A stretch of DNA of 64,000 bases. Origin: an uncultured Bacteroidales bacterium. Its GTDB lineage: Bacteria; Bacteroidota; Bacteroidia; Bacteroidales; Muribaculaceae. The stretch is from assembly GCA_949285735.1 (NCBI GenBank), contig CASEAQ010000014.1, forward strand, positions 1 to 64,000. Reading direction: 5' to 3'. The notes beneath the pieces are model-generated. The model was not told the origin of the DNA, searched no databases, and saw nothing but the letters and a program-made list of their open reading frames with translations. A program made the translations under genes and the position numbers. This document shows, one piece after another, positions 33,471 to 41,193 of this stretch (position 1 is its first letter; every line of letters starts with the position of its first letter).

Positions 33471-34682
33471 ATGAAACACATTATAATATTGGGCGACGGC
33501 ATGGCCGATGAGCCGATAGCAGCTCTCGGCGACCGCACTCCCATTCAGGCAGCCGACACCCCAGCAATGGACTGGATTGCAGGGGCTGGACGCACGGGGC
33601 AACTATACACCGTGCCGATGGGCTACGAGCCTGGCAGCGAGGTTGCCCACTTGTCGTTGCTCGGCTACGACCTGTCGAAGGTGTTCGAGGGGCGCGGCTC
33701 GCTCGAAGCGGCAAGCATGGGCGTTCCCATCGAAGATGGCGAAATGGCTATGCGCTGCAACCTCATCTGCATCGACAACGGGATAATCAAAAACCACTCG
33801 GCAGGACACATCAGCGACGAAGAAGCCCACGAACTCATTGCATTCCTCGAAAAGGAACTTGGCAGCGACACCGTCCACTTCTTCCCCGGTGTCTCCTACC
33901 GACACTTGCTGAAAATAGGCGGGGGCAACAAGCACTTGCGCTGCACGCCGCCACACGACGTTCCGGGCACACCATTCCGCAACGTGATGGTGAAAGCCAC
34001 CTCGCCCGATGCCGAAGCGACGGCATCGCTCATCAACGACCTGATTCTTAAGTCGCAAGAACTACTTGCCACGCACCCAGTCAACCTGCGGCGCATCGCC
34101 GAGGGCAAAGACCCAGCCAACAGCATTTGGCCCTGGTCGCCCGGCTACCGCCCCGCAATGGAAACCTTGCAACAGAAGTACGGCATTCGCCGCGGAGCCG
34201 TAATTTCGGCTGTTGACCTCATTCGCGGCATAGGCGTATATGCCGGGCTCGAGCCGATTATGGTGGAGGGCGCAACCGGGCTGTACGACACCAACTATGA
34301 GGGCAAAGCCCAAGCGGCAATCGATGCACTGCTCGGAGACTATGATTTCGTGTTTCTCCACGTCGAAGCAAGCGACGAGGCTGGACATGAAGGCGATTAT
34401 GAGCTGAAGGTCAAGACCATTGAAGCTCTCGACCACCGCATCTGCCAGCCCATCATCGATGCTACGCTCGACATGGACGAGCCTGTCACCATCGCCCTGC
34501 TCCCCGACCACCCCACCCCGTGCCGATTGCGCACCCACTCGTCGGCTCCAGTGCCTTTTGCAATCTTCCGCCCGGGCGAACGCCCCGACCGCGTTCCTCG
34601 CTTCGACGAGGAAGTGACTCGATATGGAATGTATGGCACACTGTCGCGCGACGAGTTTATCAAAGCCTTGTTTATGGAATAA
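33471..34682 (+). CDS. apgM: Archaeal-type cofactor-independent phosphoglycerate mutase homologue, probable homoserine kinase
   Basis: The 403-residue protein belongs to the alkaline-phosphatase superfamily ApgM group. It has the metal-binding start IIILGDGMAD, GRGSLEAASMG, HVEASDEAGHEGD and the C-terminal LLPDHPTP motif. By family it would interconvert phosphoglycerates, but it lies between thrA and thrC, where a homoserine kinase is needed, and no GHMP-type thrB is present. ApgM-like proteins in this operon position in Bacteroides have been proposed to act as the homoserine kinase. That assignment is from context. The gene is intact and 24 bp behind thrA. Confidence 0.88.
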   Translation: MKHIIILGDGMADEPIAALGDRTPIQAADTPAMDWIAGAGRTGQLYTVPMGYEPGSEVAHLSLLGYDLSKVFEGRGSLEAASMGVPIEDGEMAMRCNLICIDNGIIKNHSAGHISDEEAHELIAFLEKELGSDTVHFFPGVSYRHLLKIGGGNKHLRCTPPHDVPGTPFRNVMVKATSPDAEATASLINDLILKSQELLATHPVNLRRIAEGKDPANSIWPWSPGYRPAMETLQQKYGIRRGAVISAVDLIRGIGVYAGLEPIMVEGATGLYDTNYEGKAQAAIDALLGDYDFVFLHVEASDEAGHEGDYELKVKTIEALDHRICQPIIDATLDMDEPVTIALLPDHPTPCRLRTHSSAPVPFAIFRPGERPDRVPRFDEEVTRYGMYGTLSRDEFIKALFME

Positions 34683-34710
34683 TCATATAGCAACAACAAT
34701 ACACCTTCTT

Positions 34711-36027
34711 ATGGAATACTATAGCACAAACCGCCAATCCCAGCCAGTCTCGCTGCAAGAGGCTGTGCTTCGCGGTCTTGCGCCCGACCGTGGGCTATAT
34801 ATGCCACAGCGCATAGGCACACTGCCAAAAGCCTTCTTCAACAACATGGCACAAATGTCGTTGCAGGAGATTTCCTACGCCGTGGCAAGCACGCTGTTTG
34901 GCGAAGACATCGAAAGCGACATTCTGAAAGATATTGTGTATGACACGCTCAACTTCGACATACCACTACGGCACATAAGCGACGACCGCTATTGCCTCGA
35001 ACTGTTCCACGGACCCACACTGGCTTTCAAGGACGTGGGAGCAAGGTTCATGGCACGAATGCTGAGCTACTTCAACCGAAAAGCCGACAACGGCGGCAAC
35101 CGCTGCGTCAACGTACTTGTCGCCACATCTGGCGACACTGGCAGCGCCGTTGCCAACGGTTTTCTCGGCGTGCCGGGCGTGCGTGTCTTCGTCCTCTACC
35201 CACGTGGCAAAGTGAGCAAAATACAAGAAGCACAATTCACCACTCTCGGGCAAAACATCACGGCTCTCGAAGTGAACGGCTCGTTCGACGACTGCCAGGC
35301 ACTCGTGAAAAACGCATTCATGGACAAAGAGTTGAACGATGCCATGATGCTCACAAGTGCCAACTCGATAAACGTTGCCCGCTTCCTGCCGCAGTCGTTC
35401 TACTACTTCTACGCCTACGCCCAACTGGCTCAGCGCGAGCAAGACACCACCAACATCGTTGTGGCAGTGCCGAGCGGCAACTTCGGAAACCTCGCCGCCG
35501 GACTCATTGCAAAACGCATGGGGTTGCCGATAAAACGGTTCATCGCTGCCAACAACAGCAACTGCGTATTCTTCGACTACCTGCGCACTGGCAACTACAC
35601 GCCGCGGCAATCCATAACGACCATTGCCAACGCAATGGACGTGGGCGATCCAAGCAACTTTGCCCGCATTCTCGACCTGTATGGGCACTCACACGACGCA
35701 ATATGCGCCGATATAAGCGGCTGCACCTACTCCGACGAGCAAATCAGCCAAACGATTGCACAAACCCTGCACGACTGCAACTATCAGCTCGACCCGCATG
35801 GCGCAGTGGCATACCGCGCAACTTGCGAACTGCTGCAACCTGGCGAGATTGGCGTGGCACTCGAAACCGCCCACCCTGCCAAGTTCAAGGGCACTGTGGA
35901 GCACATCACAGGTTGCCCGGTCGAAGTTCCGCAACGTCTGCAGCGATTCCTCGAAGGCAAGAAAGAGACAGTCAAAATCAGTTCAGGCTTCCACACCTTC
36001 AAGAAATTCCTGCTCCAAACATTATAA
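34711..36027 (+). CDS. thrC: Threonine synthase
   Basis: The 438-residue PLP enzyme begins MEYYSTNRQSQPVSLQEAVLRGLAPDRGLYMP, the usual N-terminus of class II threonine synthases. It has the PLP lysine at K107 (HGPTLAFKDVGA), the Ser/Thr-rich ATSGDTGSAV loop, and VPSGNFGNLAAG. It turns phosphohomoserine into threonine. The open frame reaches back to 34624 inside apgM, but ATG 34711 matches the family. It is the last gene of the thr operon and is followed by a hairpin terminator. Confidence 0.96.
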   Translation: MEYYSTNRQSQPVSLQEAVLRGLAPDRGLYMPQRIGTLPKAFFNNMAQMSLQEISYAVASTLFGEDIESDILKDIVYDTLNFDIPLRHISDDRYCLELFHGPTLAFKDVGARFMARMLSYFNRKADNGGNRCVNVLVATSGDTGSAVANGFLGVPGVRVFVLYPRGKVSKIQEAQFTTLGQNITALEVNGSFDDCQALVKNAFMDKELNDAMMLTSANSINVARFLPQSFYYFYAYAQLAQREQDTTNIVVAVPSGNFGNLAAGLIAKRMGLPIKRFIAANNSNCVFFDYLRTGNYTPRQSITTIANAMDVGDPSNFARILDLYGHSHDAICADISGCTYSDEQISQTIAQTLHDCNYQLDPHGAVAYRATCELLQPGEIGVALETAHPAKFKGTVEHITGCPVEVPQRLQRFLEGKKETVKISSGFHTFKKFLLQTL

Positions 36028-36037
36028 CACCCCACAC

Positions 36038-36069
36038 CAGCCCCCGAAAGCCACAACTTTCAGGGGCTG
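36038..36069 (+). terminator. Terminator of the threonine operon
   Basis: A 13-bp stem with one mismatch (36038-36050 with 36057-36069) lies 10 bp past the thrC stop and is followed by ATTCATTTATC. Between here and 36354 the only notable item is the inverted repeat at 36126-36156. Confidence 0.7.
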
Positions 36070-36125
36070 ATTCATTTATCACCCACCAACAAAACCTCCC
36101 TCAAAATCAACACTATGCAAAAACA

Positions 36126-36156
36126 TTTTTCGCAAATTTTGATAAATTGCGAAAAA
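36126..36156. promoter_or_regulatory. Perfect inverted repeat TTTTTCGCAA...TTGCGAAAAA
   Basis: Ten-base arms (36126-36135 and 36147-36156) are separated by 11 bp. It lies about 200 bp ahead of the small membrane-protein gene. It may be an operator or a second transcript-end hairpin; nothing else supports either reading. Confidence 0.35.
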
Positions 36157-36353
36157 TTGAGATATTTGTTTTCTGAACAAATACACATCTCTATATGATT
36201 GAAAATCCTCCAAAAACTGGCGACTTGTCACTAACAGTCGAATTACTGTCAAGGCTGAACGAAGATAAGCGAACCAAAGGCTACATACGAAGCGAACATT
36301 TTCAAGCGTTGATTGCCCCTTCTGCAAGATAACACTTCCCACATATAATACCA

Positions 36354-36764
36354 GTGCTGATTCAACGGATATTCGACAAGACTGCCGAGATGCTTATGGA
36401 GGCGGCGAGGCTGACAGGATTGACTTACAATGAGATAAACATACTGGTTTATTACCTCGTCATACCTCTGTCGTGGACTATATTGATAGATATGTGGCTC
36501 ACGTTGCCAATTACGACACCCTTGCTGTTGCTTGCATGGGGCGCAATATATCTGAAAGTGCGGCACAGGTTCGGCAAATGGTGTGATTGGCTGTTTAAGA
36601 AATCGGTTGACTTTCTCATGTATTTCAACCGCTATGGCAGCAACTATGTGCTCAGTTCCGTGATATTCTGCATCATAGTTCCGATAGCCATCTATGCATT
36701 CCTAATTACATTGACCTACCATACATTTGCACAACCCAATAAAGTTTTTCCACATATACCATAG
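36354..36764 (+). CDS. Small hypothetical membrane protein
   Basis: I do not recognise a named family for this 136-residue protein. It shows an N-terminal amphipathic stretch (RIFDKTAEMLMEAARLTG), two closely spaced hydrophobic segments (about 27-48 and 50-68), a soluble loop with FGKWCDWLFKKSVDFLMYFNRYGSNYV, and a final membrane segment (about 99-122). The start is GTG 36354; an in-frame ATG lies 12 codons in. Composition and hydrophobic pattern look like real coding sequence. It converges on the transglutaminase-like gene with only 22 bp between the stops. Confidence 0.6.
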   Translation: MLIQRIFDKTAEMLMEAARLTGLTYNEINILVYYLVIPLSWTILIDMWLTLPITTPLLLLAWGAIYLKVRHRFGKWCDWLFKKSVDFLMYFNRYGSNYVLSSVIFCIIVPIAIYAFLITLTYHTFAQPNKVFPHIP

Positions 36765-36786
36765 CTATTTTAACTCGTTCTTCGGA

Positions 36787-38163
36787 CTATTTCACTATGT
36801 AGGTCAAGCAATAGCTATATGAGCCGCCGTCTTGCAGCTGCACGGCAACCACCAACTTGCCGGGGGCATCGGGTACAACTGTCATAGAGATTGTTCCAGT
36901 CGAGGGGTCGGAGTTCCACGCCCGGTGCCAAGTTTTTTCGTTGATGACTGCCCACCTCACGCCGCCACGAGGCTGCAACGTAAACGTGTAACTTTGCCCC
37001 ACTCGCAGTGTCCCGTTCAGCGGTATGTCAATGGCGATATAGTCGCCCGAGCCGTAAAACATCGGCAAACCCGACACCGAGCCGCCTCGCACTGCGGCAA
37101 GCAACTTCTTGCCATCTATACCATGCTTCTGCAATTCTACCGCATTGAAGTTGGCAAGTCCTGTCAACTCGGGCATCATAAGCGGATTTGCCTCTTCGAG
37201 CCGCTTCAGGTCGGCAGCCGTGGGTTGGGCTATCGCATACTGCACCACAGTAGCATACTTCTCGCCATCTTGCTTGAACCCTAAATGCAAATCGCCGGCA
37301 GACGTAGGCATATAATCCATATAGTAGGTGTTTCCCTGCAACTGCCAGTCGTTGTGCAACGGTCCACCATCCAAGAGCGCGACATCACACTGCTGCAACT
37401 TCTGTATCGCAAAGCGGTAGTTTTCGCCCACGCGCAGGGTGCTTTGCTCAGGCACACTCGCCAGCCTCAACACCCCCACGCCGCTGTGGTAAATCATGGG
37501 CAAGTCGGTATTGCCAGCCATGCAGCGGTCGAAAACACCCTTGGCATCGAAGCCATATTCGCCCCACATGGGCTTCACCACGGGCAATGCGTCGAACTGC
37601 TCGCGGTTGACTGGTTGAGGCAATAGCTGGTAATCCTCATTATCGGGGAAATGGGTGAATATCAACCAATAGGGATCGACATGAAACCATGTGTCGTCGT
37701 TATTGCTGCGAGTGAACGTCGAGCCGTTTACCGACCCTGCCCCCCAAGTGGGGTCAATCATGATACCCGTGTTTTCGCCCTCGACAATGGCAAAAATCCA
37801 CGCATGACCCTCAACCTTGCCTTCCGACGGCTTTGCCACGCCCCTCACCACTATCGTTTCAAGCCCAAGCGGCTCGGCAAGGCGGTAGAACAGTTCACTA
37901 TATGCCTGACACACGCCGCGGCGGTTATCCCAGCACTCGTCGGCAGTATATATGCTGTAAGACGTGTCATAACTGATGTTGTTGCACAGCCAGCGATAAA
38001 TGGCGTGTGCCTGTTCATACTTGGTATCACACCCAGCTGTTATCTGCTGCGCAACTTGCGAATAATCATACTTCGTTGGCGACACTTGCTGCTCAACGAC
38101 TGGCTGCGCCCAAGCGGCAGCCGCCCATGCAACCAATGCAATAATAGCAATCCCGATTTTCAT
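36787..38163 (-). CDS. Secreted transglutaminase-like protein
   Basis: The 458-residue protein has a signal peptide (MKIGIAIIALVAWAAAAWAQ) and a transglutaminase-like core. The presumed Cys-His-Asp triad is visible: the Cys of RRGVCQAYSELF, the His of EGHAWIFA and the Asp of MIDPTWGAG. About 270 residues of beta-rich sequence follow, with two similar SxLRVGExYxF/GTLRVGQSYTF segments. Such periplasmic proteins are usually cysteine proteases or peptide-crosslink handlers in Bacteroidota. The exact substrate is unknown. ATG 38163 is preferred to the GTG three codons earlier. Confidence 0.82.
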   Translation of the reverse strand: MKIGIAIIALVAWAAAAWAQPVVEQQVSPTKYDYSQVAQQITAGCDTKYEQAHAIYRWLCNNISYDTSYSIYTADECWDNRRGVCQAYSELFYRLAEPLGLETIVVRGVAKPSEGKVEGHAWIFAIVEGENTGIMIDPTWGAGSVNGSTFTRSNNDDTWFHVDPYWLIFTHFPDNEDYQLLPQPVNREQFDALPVVKPMWGEYGFDAKGVFDRCMAGNTDLPMIYHSGVGVLRLASVPEQSTLRVGENYRFAIQKLQQCDVALLDGGPLHNDWQLQGNTYYMDYMPTSAGDLHLGFKQDGEKYATVVQYAIAQPTAADLKRLEEANPLMMPELTGLANFNAVELQKHGIDGKKLLAAVRGGSVSGLPMFYGSGDYIAIDIPLNGTLRVGQSYTFTLQPRGGVRWAVINEKTWHRAWNSDPSTGTISMTVVPDAPGKLVVAVQLQDGGSYSYCLTYIVK

Positions 38164-38299
38164 AACAATCACCTTTTCTTATAGTTATACTGCGAATATA
38201 GCGAAAAAAGCCAACAACATCAAGTCTAACGTACAATATTTTGATTGTTTTGCACGGCTCTTACATTTATTTTCCTTTCCAAGAATGGCAACAGAGCTC

Positions 38300-38410
38300 C
38301 GTTGGACCTCTCCGAGGCCCGTTTATTGGGAGGGATAGTAGTTCGACGGTTCCTTGTTCCAAGGGGCTGCATCGCCGTCGGTTATCGATAGTTGGACGGC
38401 TTCGCCGCCC
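38300..38410 (-). repeat. Hairpin-rich dispersed repeat, copy C
   Basis: On the minus strand it begins GGGCGGCGAAGCCGTCCAAC and ends GGGCCTCGGAGAGGTCCAACG, with the core CCGACGGCGATGCAGCCCCT between them. It is a single copy in the 389-bp gap between the transglutaminase-like gene and the lipoprotein gene. Confidence 0.8.
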
Positions 38411-38486
38411 CCGTCGCCACCATATTCCTGAGACACATCACACTTTAAATGAATGGCTTAGCATGGCAGTTGACTTATGGCTGGAC

Positions 38487-38525
38487 AAAAAAAAAAGGAT
38501 GCACCTCGCAATGAAGCACGTCCTT
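38487..38525 (-). terminator. Terminator after OB-fold lipoprotein A
   Basis: On the minus strand a wobble-paired stem (AAGGACGTGC with GTGCATCCTT) ends in ten T residues, 28 bp past the stop at 38553. Confidence 0.6.
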
Positions 38526-38552
38526 GGATATTATAGAATCTTCGAGTGGTGA

Positions 38553-41168
38553 TTACTCGGCAGTTTCTCCTTCGCCACCTGTTTCACCGCCACCGAACTC
38601 TTCGCTCTCGGCAATCTTCAAGTTCTTGATTTCCCAGGTTGGAGCAGCGTCCGACCTGCTCTTGTAGCGGAATGCCACATACACACGGTCGCCGTTGAAT
38701 TGCGACAAGTCGATGAGATCAACCGTATAGAATGTCCAGCTTGCCGAAGTTGGCCAACCAGTAACTGTCAGTTCGGTCCAATCTGCCGCTGTCACATCGC
38801 CAGTATAGTTGGTCGAAACCATTACGGCGCAAAAGTCGGTCACAGCACCGCTCCAGTAGTTGAGAGCCGTCTCAAACTGCATCTTCGGAGCAGTTGCGCG
38901 CGACAAGTTGATGACAGGCGATACAATCCAGCTTTCGGTTGCATGGTTGGTGCTTGCTGCGTATGCCGAAGCCTTCCAGCCGTAAGTGCCGTCAAGTGCC
39001 CACACATAGCTCAAACCGTCCAAAGCGACATCCTTGATTTCAAAGCCACCAGTCGAACCAATGAACGACTCGTTTATATAGGTGCTCATGTCGGCACTCC
39101 AGCCTTCGGCTTTGTGCTCGAAGATGAATTGCTGTTCCTCGTATGCAGGAGTCGGAATCCAAGCACCAGCCGTGAGAGTATATTCTTTAACCGACATTTC
39201 GCCCGAGTTGTAAACCAAGGCAGCAAGTGCACCATCTTGTGCGTATGGCAACTTCTGGACAAGGTAGGTAGCAGCCACTGCGTCAACAGCATCGCTCGAA
39301 ATTTCGTCGCTGCCATATTGCTCGTATGCTGTCGGGTCGAGAACCACTGCGCTCGCAGCATCGTTACTGTATTCGCTCCACGAAGTACCGTCATAAACAT
39401 ACAATTCCGAAGTATTAGGCTTGGAAACAACGCCTCCGACACCCTCAACCGACGTAACCATAGTGTTGAAATAGCGGCTGCCACTGACACCTATCGCATA
39501 ACCAGTCACAGCAACAGTCCTGCCATTGAGCGCGGCATCTATGTTTTCGGGATAAGACAAGCTACCTTGTGCAGTCGAAGCACCGTCAACTATAACGTTG
39601 TAGTAGTTGCCATCGATGTTTAATGTACCTTCATAAGATACAAGAGCGATGTAAGGAGCAGTGAGATAAGCATCCATTGCAGCACCGTCAAGCTGGCGCG
39701 GAGCCGGCATAGTATATTCGCCTGCGCCCAAGTTGGTGACAGTAGCAGCACTGGAGAACTGATTGAAACCAGCATAAGCCGAAATATCGCCGCTCACGGT
39801 TACCATGTCGCCGACAGCGACGCCTGTGTCGCTCTTGTAAACAAGGATATAGCCCGAACCGTCGGTCAACAAGAAACCACGGCCATAGGTTGCAGCTACA
39901 ACACCGCGAGCCGAGTAAGTGCCGCCATCGGCATAAGCAATCTCACCGACTGGAGTATATTCGGGCGAAGAACCATCGGCAAGAGCCACGGTAGTAACCA
40001 TAGTATTGGTGTAACGACCGCCGCTGACGCCAATCAAATAACCCGTAACAGTAACTTGCTGACCGTCGAAGCTGCTGTCAACCACACCCGAAACGGGGTA
40101 TTGAATGCTACCAGTGGCAGTGGCTGCGCCATCAACAGTCACATTGTAGTAATAACCGCTTATGCTGAGCGTACCCGTGTAAGACACATATTGAATCGAC
40201 GGGCTATCAATATAAGCATCGAGTGCAGCACCATCCATGCTGACAGGCTCGGTAGGATAGCTGAACGAATCGGCACGTCCGAGCAACGAAATAACGGAAG
40301 TTGCAGGGAATTGCATCAACCCGCTGTATTGTGTAGTCGTACCAGTGACGCTCACAATGTCGCCAACCGAATAGTTTGGAGTAGCATTAAGGTAAACAAG
40401 TATGGTACCAGTGCCGTCGTTCACCAAGAATCCACGGGCATAGGTTGCCACAATGGTACCACTTATGCTGTATTCGCCGCCCTCGGTGTTTGCAATCACA
40501 TCCGAGATGTTGGTGTAATTGCCTTCAGCCCTCAGAGCGACACTATAGGCAGCAGCGGCAGCCGACGAATTGTCGCCCTCGGTAGGTTCAAAATTGGAGT
40601 AGGCATAATTCACAGCCACCAAGTCACCCTCCTGAGCCTCGGGGAATGCGCTGGCAAGCACATCGGGAATTGCCGATACCGTCGAAGGTGTCAGGTAGCT
40701 TGCCTTCGAACCACCCCAAGCAGTCTCGTAGTCGTAGCTTGTGAAGTCGTAAGTGCCAATGTTCACAAGATCGGTAAGGTAACCCGAAGGGTCTTTATAG
40801 AAATTCACATTTACCGTGAAACGCGAGCCGACGTCGGCAAGACGGTAGTCGTTGGACGAGGCAAGGAATGCCGGGATATAATCCTCGGGCGAGGCAAGAG
40901 TGGTGAAATAGCCATTGGTGCCTACTGCCTTCAAGGCTTCGGAATATGCTGTGCCGGTACCAGCTTCCTGGTCGAGACGCTCGGCAATGGCGACATTGGT
41001 CGCATTGCTTGCTATGCTGCTGTAGTCGCCCGATGCAAGAGTGATGGTTGCAGTACGCACATCGGTAATCGACTCATCGATGTTGAACTGGTCGTTATAG
41101 TCATCACACGATACCACTGCCAACGAAACCAGTGCCACGACCGATGCTGAAAATATCTTGTTCTTCAT
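38553..41168 (-). CDS. Surface lipoprotein A with two OB-fold (YhcR/DUF5689-like) repeats and a choice-of-anchor J domain
   Basis: The 871-residue lipoprotein (cysteine C21, LAVVSC) has two tandem copies of a 170-residue unit (about 225-396 and 405-575). Each contains a GFLxxDGxGxILVY strand pair, VGDxVxVxG and VSGxRYxNTMVT. That pattern fits the OB folds of YhcR-type extracellular nucleases and DUF5689. A C-terminal jelly-roll-like region (about 705-860; WIVSPVINLS, VYVAFRYKS) fits choice-of-anchor J. It lies 25 bp after TonB receptor A, so it is probably the surface partner of that receptor. Binding of nucleic acid or a phosphorylated polymer is inferred only. Confidence 0.78.
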   Translation of the reverse strand: MKNKIFSASVVALVSLAVVSCDDYNDQFNIDESITDVRTATITLASGDYSSIASNATNVAIAERLDQEAGTGTAYSEALKAVGTNGYFTTLASPEDYIPAFLASSNDYRLADVGSRFTVNVNFYKDPSGYLTDLVNIGTYDFTSYDYETAWGGSKASYLTPSTVSAIPDVLASAFPEAQEGDLVAVNYAYSNFEPTEGDNSSAAAAAYSVALRAEGNYTNISDVIANTEGGEYSISGTIVATYARGFLVNDGTGTILVYLNATPNYSVGDIVSVTGTTTQYSGLMQFPATSVISLLGRADSFSYPTEPVSMDGAALDAYIDSPSIQYVSYTGTLSISGYYYNVTVDGAATATGSIQYPVSGVVDSSFDGQQVTVTGYLIGVSGGRYTNTMVTTVALADGSSPEYTPVGEIAYADGGTYSARGVVAATYGRGFLLTDGSGYILVYKSDTGVAVGDMVTVSGDISAYAGFNQFSSAATVTNLGAGEYTMPAPRQLDGAAMDAYLTAPYIALVSYEGTLNIDGNYYNVIVDGASTAQGSLSYPENIDAALNGRTVAVTGYAIGVSGSRYFNTMVTSVEGVGGVVSKPNTSELYVYDGTSWSEYSNDAASAVVLDPTAYEQYGSDEISSDAVDAVAATYLVQKLPYAQDGALAALVYNSGEMSVKEYTLTAGAWIPTPAYEEQQFIFEHKAEGWSADMSTYINESFIGSTGGFEIKDVALDGLSYVWALDGTYGWKASAYAASTNHATESWIVSPVINLSRATAPKMQFETALNYWSGAVTDFCAVMVSTNYTGDVTAADWTELTVTGWPTSASWTFYTVDLIDLSQFNGDRVYVAFRYKSRSDAAPTWEIKNLKIAESEEFGGGETGGEGETAE

Positions 41169-41193
41169 ATTTGTAGTATCCTCTGTTAAGTTG

